Assembly: GCF_030384665.1 (NCBI RefSeq)
Contig: NC_083676.1
Span: forward strand, 248,001 to 312,000
From: Lodderomyces elongisporus
Taxonomy: Eukaryota > Ascomycota > Pichiomycetes > Serinales > Debaryomycetaceae
Length of the DNA: 64,000 bases
Direction: 5' to 3'
The translations under genes and the position numbers were made by a program. The notes beneath the pieces were generated by a model that did no database searches, was not told where the DNA came from, and worked only from the letters and a program-made list of their open reading frames with translations. How positions within the stretch are numbered: position 1 is the stretch's first letter; each line of letters begins with the position of its first letter. Shown piece after piece: positions 52,069 to 62,554 of this stretch.

Positions 52069-52794
52069 CTATCTATATACACGTTCAAAAGGTCTGGTGT
52101 CGTTGAAGCAACTTTTCCAAACAACATCAACAGCCTTCTCTGCTTCTTCTCGGCTCTTGCATACTGGGTTTGCCTCTACAGACAACACGGCTCTTCTTCG
52201 TATACATTCTTGGAATTTTTTACCAAAGTTCCCCATCCCGGTTTTTTTCATTTCATTCCATACCCTACATTCTCCACTAAGCATCGATGCTCGGATCTCG
52301 GTACACGCATGTTGTCTCAAATCCAGCATATTAACATTAAATTTCATATAGTCATACACATGGACTAATTCGTGTGCCAAAATGTCTTCGAGTTGCCATT
52401 TGGAACGGATGTAATTGGAGCACAAGACTATTCCATGGTTTGGATCAAATCCTCCACCCTTGGTGAAATCACATGTTTGACACACAATTTTGTTTCTTGG
52501 TACTGGTTCATTTGATTTATTGAGTTTCTGGATGTGATCCATCATAAATCGTACAGATGGCGAGTATGCAAGAACCCATTTCAAGTGATCCTTACAGGTA
52601 TCGCATTTTTCATCAAGATTCCGATGGAAATAATCGTATTCGTATTGTGCTTTCTCAGAAGGTGTTAGACCAAGACCGGTTTGGTATTGAAGTGATCTTC
52701 TCCACCATTCAAACCCGTTGAGTTGCGAATCTGCAGACAATGTGATTTTAGACGGGCTAGCTGAAGTCTGTGCTGGTTGTGTAGAAGAAGACAT
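52069..52794 (-). CDS. ATP23: Mitochondrial inner-membrane metalloprotease Atp23
   Basis: Intermembrane-space metalloprotease that processes Atp6 and acts as an ATP-synthase assembly chaperone, also degrading Ups1-type proteins. The 241-residue protein has the zinc site HELVHVYDY at 141-149, two CxxC motifs (CDTC at 64-67, CQTC at 105-108), and further Cys in IVLCSNY, QHACTEIR and SGECRVW. These conserved cysteines mark a twin-disulphide protein imported by Mia40. The N-terminal 25 residues are Ser/Thr-rich without a presequence, in keeping with that route. Length is normal for the family. Confidence 0.97.
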   Translation of the reverse strand: MSSSTQPAQTSASPSKITLSADSQLNGFEWWRRSLQYQTGLGLTPSEKAQYEYDYFHRNLDEKCDTCKDHLKWVLAYSPSVRFMMDHIQKLNKSNEPVPRNKIVCQTCDFTKGGGFDPNHGIVLCSNYIRSKWQLEDILAHELVHVYDYMKFNVNMLDLRQHACTEIRASMLSGECRVWNEMKKTGMGNFGKKFQECIRRRAVLSVEANPVCKSREEAEKAVDVVWKSCFNDTRPFERVYR

Positions 52795-53958
52795 TTGGGA
52801 TTATTTAAGGTACCTGCAATGTGTTTTTTTTAGTAGTCAAAGGTCTTTAAATGTACTAGTTTGGAGTTGGAAAAAAAAAACCATTAAAAAAGAATTAAAA
52901 AAAGTTGGAGGAAAAAAGAGAAAAAGGTGAAAATGAGAAAGAAAGAAAGAAAGAGAGAGAAAGAAACACAAAAGTGAAAACAAATGCTTCTACAGAGCTA
53001 GGCAAATTCCGAGGTGGTTATATCGATCGCACGAAGTAACTGCTAGTGTTTTCAAAGTGTTACTACAAAAGTGCTGCAAAAAAATAAAAAGGAATCAGCA
53101 TCGGCACCAACATCAACACCAACATCAACGAATACAGCACAATTGTCAGTATGGAACTCAATAACATTGTACTATAGCATACGGAAAATAATTCAAATAC
53201 CTTTATTATTTTACCAGTCTGATAAACTTAGATTGTATTAACAAGGCATCTTTGTTCTGCTCGTCTTAAAAACAAAGCAGTAACAAAAAAAAAAAAACAG
53301 AAAAAGAGTTACTGAAAAACAAAGAAAACAGTTAATGGCGGTGAGGAGCTTTATCACATATTCATCAGTCCTTAGCAAGGAGTATTTGGCACCAAGTGTT
53401 TGTCTCATCTTTCTAGTTTCATTTGAATAACTGGACAAATATGTCAATTGGCTCAACAATTGTTGCAGAAGGTCAGAGTTAAAGAATTTAATAAAGGCTC
53501 TTTATTCAGTCAAGTTTTGCCCCACGCCCCCCGTCTCAATAAATAAATAAAAATTATATACATACCTAGATTTGTATGTATGTAATTTTTTTTTCTTTTC
53601 TTTTCAAAATTTTTTTTTTTTTTTGGTGTTATTATTGCAACTCCATTTTTGTGCAACTTTTTGACTCCGTTTTGAAAAATTTTGGATATTTTTCCCAAGG
53701 TGTGAATCGCATGCTCAGAAGATAAGGTGTTCTCAGTCACTGGTTCCAAAGTATACTATTGCTAAAGGGGAAAAATTTTTTTTTCGTTTTTTTCATTCTT
53801 TTTATTCTTTTTCTTTTTCAATTTTCTTCATTTTCTTTTTTTTTTTAACATTTCACAATCCACCCTTCTCAGCTCAAACCTTGTGGTATTTTAAATCCAA
53901 TCACTAGTTTGCAAAAAGGAAATAGCAAAAGAAACGTCAATAACTTAATAAAGGCAGA
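52795..53958. other. Divergent promoter region ATP23/SPE3
   Basis: 1.16 kb with GAAAGAAA and poly-A/T tracts and a CCAACATCAACA repeat near 53105-53130. A protein-like stretch on the minus strand (about 53300-53500) has no ATG, and I found no convincing splice scheme. Confidence 0.5.
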
Positions 53959-54852
53959 ATGGCTCAAGAATTATCACACCCTTCAATCCAAGATGGTTGG
54001 TTTGCTGAGAAATCAGCCACTATGTGGCCAGGTCAAGCCATGTCCTTGGAAGTGGACAAAGTTCTCCACGTTGAGAAATCCAAATACCAAGATGTCCTTG
54101 TATTCAAGTCCAAGACATATGGTAACGTTTTGGTTTTGGACAACTGTATCCAAGTCACTGAGCGTGACGAATTTTCATACCAAGAAATGATCACTCACTT
54201 GGCCATGAACTCCCACCCAAACCCAAAGAAGGCATTGGTCATTGGAGGTGGTGATGGTGGTGTTTTGAGAGAAATCTTGAAACACAGCTCAATTGAAGAA
54301 GCATGGTTGTGCGACATTGACGAAACTGTTATTGAAGTATCCAAGAAGTACTTGCCAGACATGGCTGTTTCTTACCAAGACCCAAGAACCAAAGTGCACA
54401 TTGGTGACGGATTCAAATTCTTAGAGGAGTACAAGAACCAATTCGACGTTATTATCACTGATTCTTCAGACCCAGAAGGTCCAGCAGAGTCTTTGTTCCA
54501 AAAGCCATACTTTGAGTTGTTGAAGAATGCATTGACTGAAAAGGGTGTCATCACCACACAAGCCGAAAACATGTGGATCCACATGGACATTATTTCCAAA
54601 TTAAAGAAAGATTGTTCAGATATTTTCCCAGTTGTTGAATACGCCTACACCATGATCCCAACATACCCATCTGGATCAATTGGTTTCATGGTTTGTTCAA
54701 AAGATGCAAACGCCAACGTGAAAAAACCACTCAGATTCGAATGGGACGACGAGTTTGTTGCTAAGAACTTGAAATACTACAACAAACAAATCCACGAGGC
54801 TGCCTTTGTGTTGCCAAACTGGGCAGACCAAAAATTGAACAAAAACCTATAA
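53959..54852 (+). CDS. SPE3: Spermidine synthase
   Basis: Transfers aminopropyl from decarboxylated SAM to putrescine to form spermidine; cytosolic. The 297-residue protein has the polyamine-synthase domain with N-terminal beta-strands ([20 protein letters not shown]), the dcSAM-binding GGGDGG at 96-101, and the catalytic segment [15 protein letters not shown] with Asp168. It also has YPSGSIGFM. No CTG codon is present and codon choice is strongly biased (TTG Leu, CCA Pro, AAC Asn), the mark of high expression. The start is the only ATG and fits the family length (293 in S. cerevisiae). The equally related spermine synthase SPE4 is less likely given the [10 protein letters not shown] motif. 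Confidence 0.97.
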   Translation: MAQELSHPSIQDGWFAEKSATMWPGQAMSLEVDKVLHVEKSKYQDVLVFKSKTYGNVLVLDNCIQVTERDEFSYQEMITHLAMNSHPNPKKALVIGGGDGGVLREILKHSSIEEAWLCDIDETVIEVSKKYLPDMAVSYQDPRTKVHIGDGFKFLEEYKNQFDVIITDSSDPEGPAESLFQKPYFELLKNALTEKGVITTQAENMWIHMDIISKLKKDCSDIFPVVEYAYTMIPTYPSGSIGFMVCSKDANANVKKPLRFEWDDEFVAKNLKYYNKQIHEAAFVLPNWADQKLNKNL

Positions 54853-55711
54853 ACAAACATATTAGCTAGGTAAGTAAATGCATATAATTATATAATCACA
54901 TAATTATATTTTTATAGTAATATGTGTTAATGTGTTGAAGTCTACTATTAAAATTGTACTTGAGCACAATTGGATGCCAGGTTTTGTGAGTGATTTTGTA
55001 TTGCAAAATATCTTTCTACTATAGAGTCCAAGCGAATGGGCGAACATAGGAGTAATGTATAATTATGCAGGAAAACGTTCCGCCGGAAGCGACAAAAGAT
55101 CTCATTTGTAATAATAATTTACGCGCAGTCCGATATTTCTCTTGCAGCTGAGATCTCAACAAGCGTAAACTGTAGTATAGTATTAACCTCACCAGCTCAC
55201 TCGTTGTATATTTCTCGGTACTTTTGGCATTTATCTTGTTTTGTTTCGCTAAAAGTACCCATTGTAAACAAAAAGTTATAGACCCAGATGAACTTAGATG
55301 ACTTTATAAACATTACAAGCTGAAAAAGAAGATACTCATCGAGTTAGTATGTTGACAAAAAAAAATGAAAAAATGAAAAAATTAAAAAATTAAAAAAAAA
55401 AACAAGCTGAGTTTCTCACTTGGAATGCCTTTTATTTAAGCCATTATGCGTTGTTTCAAGTACTGATTTGATGGCTTTGTTTGCAAGATGGTAAAGCTCA
55501 TCTGAAGAAAGAAGAGATAAGGTTGAATAAATAAATGAAAAAAAAAAAAGAATAGAGAAAAATTTGACTGTATGGTACCATGTATTTTCTTAATCATTGA
55601 AACAGTGGGTTTTCTTGACTACTTCGAATTGGTTATTGCATCGTTTCCTTGCTTTTCTTATTTCTTATCCCACATTTTCTTATTCCTTCACTCCTTCATA
55701 TTCAAACAAAA
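54853..55711. other. Intergenic region between SPE3 and AAH1
   Basis: AT-rich 860 bp with short A tracts near 55365-55405 and 55538-55550. The frame leading into AAH1 opens at TTG 55649 and encodes Phe/Leu/Pro, not a targeting peptide. No RNA gene is recognised. Confidence 0.6.
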
Positions 55712-56779
55712 ATGACGAGATTTGACTGCAATGAGCACATGACCAGTTTCCTTCGTGAGCTTCCAAAATGTGAACACCACGTTCATCTCGAAGGAACACT
55801 TGAGCCTGATCTCTTGTTTAAATTAGCCAAGAGAAACAAAATCACACTCCCTGATAGTTTCCCCAAATCTGTTGAAGATTGCATTACTCGGTACAACAAC
55901 TTTGCTGATTTGCAAGATTTTCTTGACCACTACTACATCGGTATGAGTGTTCTCATCACCGAGGATGACTTTTATGATTTGGCAATGGCATATTTTGAAA
56001 AAGCACACTCCGATGGATGTTTACACTCGGAGGTATTTTTTGACCCACAAGGACACTTGGAACGTGGTATCGATATGGATGCTGTTGTGCATGGATTCAA
56101 CCGTGCATGCAAGTACGCCACTGAAAAATTCGGCACCACCAATAAATTAATCATGTGTCTTTTAAGACATTTACCAAGCGAAGATGGTTTAAAAACCATT
56201 GAATTGGCTTCTAAGCATTATGAAAAGGGAACCATTCACGGATTGGGTTTGGACTCTAGTGAAAAACCTTTTCCACCCGAATTGTTTGCTGAGTGTTACA
56301 AGACCTTGAAAGAGAAATTTCCTGATGTCGGATTAACTGCACATGCCGGAGAAGAAGGCGATTATACCTATATCAATGGAGCCCTCAACTCCTTAAATAC
56401 AACCAGAATCGACCATGGTGTTAATGCACAACAAAATGAAGCATTGATGAAACACTTGAGTGAAAACCAAATTATGCTTTCACTTTGTCCCTTGTCAAAT
56501 GTCAAACTCCAAGTTGTCAAAGACGTTGCAGAATTACCAATTGACTTGTACTTTGAACAAAATATACCATTTTCACTCAACTCTGATGATCCTGCTTATT
56601 TCGGTGGTTACATATTGGACAATTACATTGCCGTTCACACCAGATTTGGATTCGGATTGGAACAGTGGAGACAGATTAGTTTGAATGGTATCAATGGATC
56701 ATGGTGTACCGAACAAAGAAAAAACGAGTTGAAAAAATTAGTAGACGATGTTTGTGACAAATATAGACCATTGTTATAG
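55712..56779 (+). CDS. AAH1: Adenine deaminase
   Basis: Converts adenine to hypoxanthine in purine salvage; adenosine-deaminase superfamily. I start at the ATG at 55712, giving 355 residues (347 in S. cerevisiae), with the family opening FLRELPKCEHHVHLEGTLEP. Metal-binding HxH lies at 23-25. Later motifs are LDSSEKPFPPELF, TAHAGEEGDYTYI with the catalytic Glu, TRIDHGVNAQ, CPLSNVKLQVV and SLNSDDPAYFGGYILD with the metal Asp. These are adenine-deaminase rather than adenosine-deaminase hallmarks. No CTG codons were seen in the parts I checked, and expression bias is strong. Confidence 0.97.
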   Translation: MTRFDCNEHMTSFLRELPKCEHHVHLEGTLEPDLLFKLAKRNKITLPDSFPKSVEDCITRYNNFADLQDFLDHYYIGMSVLITEDDFYDLAMAYFEKAHSDGCLHSEVFFDPQGHLERGIDMDAVVHGFNRACKYATEKFGTTNKLIMCLLRHLPSEDGLKTIELASKHYEKGTIHGLGLDSSEKPFPPELFAECYKTLKEKFPDVGLTAHAGEEGDYTYINGALNSLNTTRIDHGVNAQQNEALMKHLSENQIMLSLCPLSNVKLQVVKDVAELPIDLYFEQNIPFSLNSDDPAYFGGYILDNYIAVHTRFGFGLEQWRQISLNGINGSWCTEQRKNELKKLVDDVCDKYRPLL

Positions 56780-57420
56780 ATAATTACTTTGTTATATATA
56801 TATATATATATATATACATATATTTATAGATGAGTATGGGAATAGAAATACAAATAATAGAAAAGATAGCAAAATAAAACATTCATCGTACTAGTGATTA
56901 TTTGGTTTCAACTCGTAGTCTTGTAAGGGATGAAATATATAACTTACAGCACAAAAATGGTTTCATTCAAAATCACGGTACGGCCAATATTAGTCCTTAT
57001 TTGTTCAATATGTAAAACATGCCCTTCTTTTCTTTTTCCAAAAAATAAAGAACAAATAACAACATCAAAAAAAGGAAATAATTTTTTCATATGGTCCTGG
57101 CAGTTGTCAAAATTGTTAGAAGGAAAGGAAAATGGGAATGTCCAATCTATCTTATTTGGTCTTCCCTCGTCAATACTTGCTTAAAATGATGTTCAAAATA
57201 AAATAACCAAAAATAAAAGAAAAAAATTAAATTAAATAATTAATTAAATATTAAATAGAACGGATTAGTAAAATATAATAAGTTATTATCGTCGTATATT
57301 AGAGGGTTGGAAAACAAACCCCCCCCCCCCCATATTCAGCTCCCCGCTCTCCCATATTAATAGACAATGATGCCATGATGTAGCTACGTATTGAATGTTC
57401 TTTCCCTTTAATTGTTCGAA
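56780..57420. other. Convergent intergenic region with (TA)n and C13
   Basis: (TA)n at about 56793-56816 and a C13 run at 57319-57331. An 84-codon ATG ORF at 56930-57184 is hydrophobic then Lys-rich and matches nothing known; I do not call it. Confidence 0.55.
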
Positions 57421-58872
57421 TCACCTGCTTAATCGACTCGTCTTCAACGAAATCATTTCTTCCTCCAAGTCCAAACTTGTTTCACACTCCAAAACGTAAA
57501 GGAACAGCTGCTTCAATAATTCGTCCAATTTTTCAAACTCATCTCTGTGCGTACCCATTATTGCTATTGCATTTCCTTTGCCTTTTAAAGGTTCTGATAA
57601 AAACGTTAAGAATCCACTCAAGCTTTCAGCATAGGTCTGGAATGTGTTAAGGATATCCAGCAAAAATGATTTTTCTTCATACGAGCTAGTAGTCAGAATT
57701 AAATTAGCTTCTATCGTTTTAAATTCAAAGGCAATTTGCCCCCCACAAAACAACAAGAGCCGAAAGGTGTACCTGCAACACTCTGTCTTAGCTAAACCTA
57801 TTGTACCTCCCTTGACATATTTATCAATTGCCCTATTGATCGCTGGTGTCAATTTTTTTGAAAGAGAATACCTGTCGCTAGTAGTGACAAAAGTGCCATT
57901 GTTGCTAAAATTTCTATTTTCATTGTTTTGGCCAGATAATCGCCGCCGATGAAGCTGTAAACATTTGCAAGTAACACTTTGAAATTTGTCAAAGATGAGT
58001 AGCACCCGAGGAAAAAAATCAATATGTGCGGTTAGATACTCCATCAAATCAATGGAAACAAGTTCCTGTTCGGTAAAAGATCCTGAGCTTGTATCTTCCT
58101 CGTTGTCCAATATTTTTTGTAATATGGAGTTCTTCATACTTTCATACTTTGGTTGATCAATGTTAATGTGTATTGTACTCTTGAGCAAGTACAAGCCAAA
58201 CAATTGAGCTTCCTCATTTGGAGAATACTGTTTTGAGCATTTTGTGATGATTCTCTTGTAATACTCAATCGAGTCTTTGGCTTGCGGGAAACAAAAATTA
58301 CTGAAATTCTCGAAACTCCGATCAACTGTATCTTTGGTTAAATAATGTTTGATCTCGCGTAATTTGTAATACTGCTGTATAATTTTCTCTACTGTTAAAT
58401 CAATTGAATGATGTAAAATAAAGACATTTAGCAACAGCCGCGCCACTAATGAATCGCCATTGGAGATTTCTTTTGTTTTCGCTAATAGTTTCATTTCGGT
58501 AAATTGAGCTGCAACTAGTATGTGAATCGTCTCAAATACTCGAAAAATGTGCTCGTAAGATTTCAATTGGGTGATTTGGTTTCTATACTTGGCAATTAAT
58601 GAGACAAGATTTGCAATCTCGTGGATATTCTTACTCCTGTAATTAAAGAAAGTGATATTTTGAGATTGTAAAAAAGCATCATCCTCAATGAACATGGAAA
58701 CTTCCATAGAATATTTCAAGATATGATGTTCCATTTTCATCAAGTGATCAAAAAGCTTTATTGTTGCCTCGTACGATCCTTCGTCTCTGTCTTTCTTCTT
58801 CTTCTGCTGCTGCTTCTTTTTTTTCTTGTTGTTGTTCGATTTCATGTTTGACAAATTTCCATTCATAGACAT
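57421..58872 (-). CDS. Unrecognised all-helical protein, 483 aa
   Basis: After a Lys/Gln/Asn-rich N-terminus (about 1-30, AAG/CAG repeats) the rest is predominantly long amphipathic helices, for example YEATIKLFDHLMKMEHHILKY and SYEHIFRVFETIHILVAAQF. There is no signal peptide or clear transmembrane span. A Ser/Asn-rich loop lies at about 317-335 (SGQNNENRNFSNNG), and a short Gly-rich turn (KGGTIGLAK) at about 354-362. The pattern resembles helical scaffold or vesicle-tethering subunits, but no motif names a family. Codon 1 is ATG with a second Met at position 3. Probably a lineage-restricted or very fast-evolving gene. Confidence 0.75.
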   Translation of the reverse strand: MSMNGNLSNMKSNNNKKKKKQQQKKKKDRDEGSYEATIKLFDHLMKMEHHILKYSMEVSMFIEDDAFLQSQNITFFNYRSKNIHEIANLVSLIAKYRNQITQLKSYEHIFRVFETIHILVAAQFTEMKLLAKTKEISNGDSLVARLLLNVFILHHSIDLTVEKIIQQYYKLREIKHYLTKDTVDRSFENFSNFCFPQAKDSIEYYKRIITKCSKQYSPNEEAQLFGLYLLKSTIHINIDQPKYESMKNSILQKILDNEEDTSSGSFTEQELVSIDLMEYLTAHIDFFPRVLLIFDKFQSVTCKCLQLHRRRLSGQNNENRNFSNNGTFVTTSDRYSLSKKLTPAINRAIDKYVKGGTIGLAKTECCRYTFRLLLFCGGQIAFEFKTIEANLILTTSSYEEKSFLLDILNTFQTYAESLSGFLTFLSEPLKGKGNAIAIMGTHRDEFEKLDELLKQLFLYVLECETSLDLEEEMISLKTSRLSR

Positions 58873-60596
58873 TGCTTTATTTCTTTGGTGATCCTAAATT
58901 CCAAATTGATTTTCAATTAGTATTTTAAGATCTTGTTGCCTGATAAATGGAAAAATACTAGACTATTTTGATACACATACATGTATAAGTAGGTATATGT
59001 GCTTCTATAGTGCTACTTATACTGGAATTAGTGGTTGAAAATCAAGAAGCATTTCCTCAGAAACAAAAGAGGATGAGAACATAAGATAAATCAAGTTAAA
59101 TTGGTGCCATCATCAAGACGTAAAGAACCACATAATTAATAAAGCCCCAGCCACCAATTTTGTTTCATTGGTTTAAACTCTTTTTATTATTAATTATTAT
59201 GTTGTTCTCTCTTTAACTCCTTATAAATTCTTTATCTTGAAAATAAGCCAAAAAAAAAAAGAAAAAGAAATATGGAAAGGGGAAAGAAAGCATGGACATA
59301 TGATTTTAGTTAATATGATTCCCACATGTTATCCTTTGTTAATTGGGTTCGGCCAAATTGAAGGTAAAAAGAAAAAATCAAAAAAAAAGAGGAGAGAAGA
59401 TAAATAAAGGAGGTGGAGGAAAAGAAGGAGGAGTTGTCAAACCAAAGTGAAAGTGGTGAAACCTTAAAGCTTAATAATGGAGTAGTAGCTAAGTCCTTGT
59501 TCGAGTTAGGGCTGTTGCAGCTGAATTTGTCCTTTATTTTAATCTGTGGCTACAAATTTATATTCCAATTGAATTTGTTCCTGGCCATGACCAAATATTG
59601 AGCCTCAAACCATTAATTAGTCTACTGTTTCCCACCATTGTACAAGAACATTCCCTCTAAAAATGCATGTTTGCAATATTGGTTTCGGAGGAACGAAAGA
59701 AGTAAGGAAGGAAGGAACGGAGGTAAGGGAAAAAGTGGCGAGGTGAGGCGAAGAAAAGATAGATTTTGTCGACATACATTTTATCTATCGTGTATCGAAT
59801 AAAACATTCAAAGTAGACAACATTCTAATTCAGTTTTCTCTTGATTGGTGTTTTTCTTCATTTTTTATTTAATTTACTTTTTAGTTTCTCTTATTTGCAA
59901 TAATTCAAAAGGTTGAGAACAATGAAAGATCTCTCTTGTACTTGCAATTTCGGCCAATTAAGGTTTTTGTATACTGAAAACATGTTTTTCATGGATATAA
60001 ATCATACCTCGTACCTGACCTAGTACATCGGTTTCTAACTTCTCCCACTGCCCTCCCCCTTTGAGCTACACTCTCACACTCAAAGCACTGTGCTTTCGGC
60101 ATCGAATTGGTATCTCCACTTCAAATTTAAGTCTAGGACAAGTCTCAGTTGTTAATGGTGAGTTACTGCAAGTTATCTAAATAATCATTAAAAAGGAAAG
60201 CGCAGAATACTACAACCTAAAAGAAAAAAACAAAAGACAAATACAAAAACAAGACCATAAACCATAAACCATAAACTTAAAGAAACAAATTGTAACTCGA
60301 ACATTGGCAACTAGTCTCTTTTCTTGAGGATGAAGAAAGGTGATAAAAACATCAATAACAAGACTATACAATTCAAGAATAAAGTGAAATGATGGAAAAA
60401 GGAAAAATAGGAAAAGGAAAAGGAAAAGGAGGGAAGCATTAAGCACTAGGAAATTCTTGCTTTTAAAACATACATACAAAAAGAAAAAGGAAAATAACTA
60501 CCAGTGTTTGTACATTCCATTGTCGAGATATCACAACATCCTGTGTTTCCTTATTCTTCTTTTTTTTTTTTTCTGTTTTGAAACTTGGATGCGATA
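58873..60596. other. Intergenic region, no gene supported
   Basis: 1.7 kb, AT-rich with purine tracts (59260-59420, 59697-59760, 60390-60435) and three copies of ACCATAA at about 60252-60274. Frames here begin at GTG or TTG, or are poly-A/T artefacts. Confidence 0.55.
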
Positions 60597-60788
60597 ATGG
60601 CTCAATATTATAATACATTTGGCAAGTCCACCATGAGACAAAAGTACTACAACAGCCGTAAATTTGTTGTACTTGGATCTGAAGTGAGATCTCAGTTACC
60701 AGTTTCCTTAAAATTATCAAAGCGGTATTTATCAACAAATCTGCAAGTTGTTGCAAACTACAGTGCACAAATATTCAATCTTGAGTAA
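60597..60788 (+). CDS. Candidate small protein, 63 aa
   Basis: An ATG-TAA frame with A at -3. The product is basic and aromatic at its start (MAQYYNTFGKSTMRQKYYNS) and Ser/Leu-rich later (SLKLSKRYLSTNLQVV), with nine Lys/Arg and only two acidic residues. A composition like this suits a small mitochondrial protein. The YYNTFGK start distantly recalls ATP-synthase subunit k, but the expected transmembrane helix is missing. It sits alone in a 2.6-kb gap. A chance ORF is about as likely. Confidence 0.3.
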   Translation: MAQYYNTFGKSTMRQKYYNSRKFVVLGSEVRSQLPVSLKLSKRYLSTNLQVVANYSAQIFNLE

Positions 60789-61531
60789 ATACCACCACGC
60801 CAATATGACATACAATATGACATACAATCAAACCATCCATTTTTGTCCCAGACTTCTTTTGTACCTTCCACAAAAATACCTGATATGTGCTCCCTATTGC
60901 ACATCGACTATGCTTCCTTAGTGGTTTAACGAGAATGTACTCCTGTTGATCTTGTGTATTTCATGCTTGAAAACGTTGCTTTTCTTTTTGTTGGTCTATT
61001 CTTTCTGTGTTTTTTACTTTTTTGCCAATTGGACTTTATTCCCGCAAAAGCACGGAACACAGCAAGGTGCAAGTCAATCACTTGTAAAATAATACCTTCC
61101 TGGTATTTTATCCTGCTAGACACTAAACATTAAACTCATACAAGAGATACGCTGGAATCTGCAAAAAATAAAAAAAGGGAAATAAAATAAAATAAAAGAA
61201 AGGGAAACGATAACTAGAATCTGTAAAGGTAGTTCTAAACTTTTGCAATTGCTTCAATCCTTTAGCATAAACAATGCAGATTCTTGCACTGATTCTGGTT
61301 GTCTTATGCCAACTTCCAACAACCTGGTTTCCTCATAATTTTTTCATATTGCTCAACCACTCCCAAACATATATAAGAGAAGGTAAAGTAATCAATGTAC
61401 TTTGTTTTGTTTTGTTTTTTCTTTTTTATTCTACTCTTTGTCTTGCAGTTGATATCAACACAATAAAGAAGCAAATTATATACAAGCAAACAAGCAAATA
61501 AACAATCGGAAGTACAATTTTAAATACAATA
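60789..61531. other. Promoter/leader of the cell-wall protein gene, with uORF
   Basis: Contains a 75-codon ATG ORF at 61274-61501 ending 30 nt before the next gene's ATG. It opens with a signal-peptide-like string (MQILALILVVLCQLP) and then reads through a T-rich stretch bounded by GTAAAG and TTGCAG, which could be a leader intron. I treat it as an uORF candidate. Confidence 0.45.
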
Positions 61532-62554
61532 ATGAAGTTGTCAACATTTACAAATGCTGCTGTAGTTGCAATCTTGGCCTCCAATAATGTTGTTGAGGCT
61601 GGCAAAATTATTCCATCGATTAAGTCAAAGATTAAGTCCAAGCTCCTTCCCCAACAACCAGAGGAGACTTCCGAGTGTCCAGATTTTGAAGAGACATCTT
61701 TGGAGTCTGTCATTACCACCACTATTGTTGAAACTTCTGAGGATTGTACAACTACAGAAGTTGAGACAAGTGAAGAATGCACCTTTGAATCAACTGAAAA
61801 GTCTTCAGAGGAGCATACTTGGAAACCAACCTGGAAACCAACTTGGACACCATCTTGGATAACAAAACCTACTCATAAGCCAAAGGAATCCACTTCTACA
61901 ATTACTGAAGTTGAAACTACTGTAATTACTGTTATTTCATGTGAAGAAGAGAGTTGCGCAAGCATTGTAAAGACTACAGGTGTTACCACTGTGACTGAAG
62001 AACATACAGTTTACACCACATTTTGCCCAATTCCAGAAACTAAACCTGTTCCCGAAGAAGAGACTACCACTATTCGCTCAGAAATTACGGTATCTACAAC
62101 CATTTGTCCGCCTACCGAGACCCCAGAAGTTTCCGAAGTTCCAATAGTGCCAGAAACTTCAGAAGTGCCAATAGTGCCAGAAACTTCAGAAGTGCCAAAA
62201 GTTCCCGAAGTTTCAGAAGTGCCAAAGGTGCCAGAAACTTCAGAAGTGCCAAAAGTTTCAAAACCATCTACTGAAGTTGCTCCCCCAACAATAGAAAAAC
62301 CCAAAATATCTGCTCCCACCTCTGAAACATTGCCTCGTGTTTCAATTACTGTTCCCGTTTCGGTTTCAAAACCTCCTCCAGAGGCTTCAAAACCTACTCC
62401 AGAGGCTTCCAAACCTGCTACCAAGGCTCCTGCACCTTCAGCACCAATTCCCGCATCAAACATTACTCGACCAACTTCTATTTACGAAGGTGCAGGATCA
62501 TTTGTCAACCCTGCTAGTGCCTTGGTTGTTGCTGCTTTGATTTACTTTATGTAG
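61532..62554 (+). CDS. GPI-anchored cell-wall/adhesin-like protein with tandem repeats
   Basis: A 340-residue secreted protein. Signal peptide at about 1-23 (TNAAVVAILASNNVVEA). A Thr/Ser/Glu-rich N-domain has paired Cys (ECPDF, EDCTT, EECTF, SCEEESC). A Trp-Pro segment (W97, W101, W105, W109, unit WKPT) follows, then two motifs typical of Hwp1/Eap1-type Candida wall proteins (TVYTTFCPIPE, ITVSTTICPPTE). A 9-residue repeat SEVPxVPET occupies about 198-244. The Pro/Ser/Thr stalk ends in a GPI signal (GAGSFVNPASALVVAALIYFM). It is probably covalently linked to wall glucan. It is too short to project far, so a structural wall mannoprotein is as likely as an adhesin. Confidence 0.85.
   Translation: MKLSTFTNAAVVAILASNNVVEAGKIIPSIKSKIKSKLLPQQPEETSECPDFEETSLESVITTTIVETSEDCTTTEVETSEECTFESTEKSSEEHTWKPTWKPTWTPSWITKPTHKPKESTSTITEVETTVITVISCEEESCASIVKTTGVTTVTEEHTVYTTFCPIPETKPVPEEETTTIRSEITVSTTICPPTETPEVSEVPIVPETSEVPIVPETSEVPKVPEVSEVPKVPETSEVPKVSKPSTEVAPPTIEKPKISAPTSETLPRVSITVPVSVSKPPPEASKPTPEASKPATKAPAPSAPIPASNITRPTSIYEGAGSFVNPASALVVAALIYFM
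62124..62262 (+). repeat. 27-bp coding tandem repeat
   Basis: Four to five copies of a 27-bp unit (AGAAGTGCCAAAAGTGCCAG and variants) encoding SEVPxVPET in the GPI protein. Copy number is likely to vary between strains. Confidence 0.85.

Noticed and set aside
53238..53749. Possible small two-exon gene on the minus strand using GTATGT donor near 53576
   Set aside because: The first segment opens with TTG, not ATG; there is no branch-site match and the only frame-compatible acceptor is a poor GAG.
56930..57184. 84-codon ATG ORF between AAH1 and the helical orphan
   Set aside because: No domain, atypical composition and a convergent 3' position; left as uncalled.
57412..57422. Perfect B-box-like GTTCGAATC
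   Set aside because: Flanks do not pair as a T stem, there is no A box at proper spacing, and it overlaps the 3' end of a coding gene.
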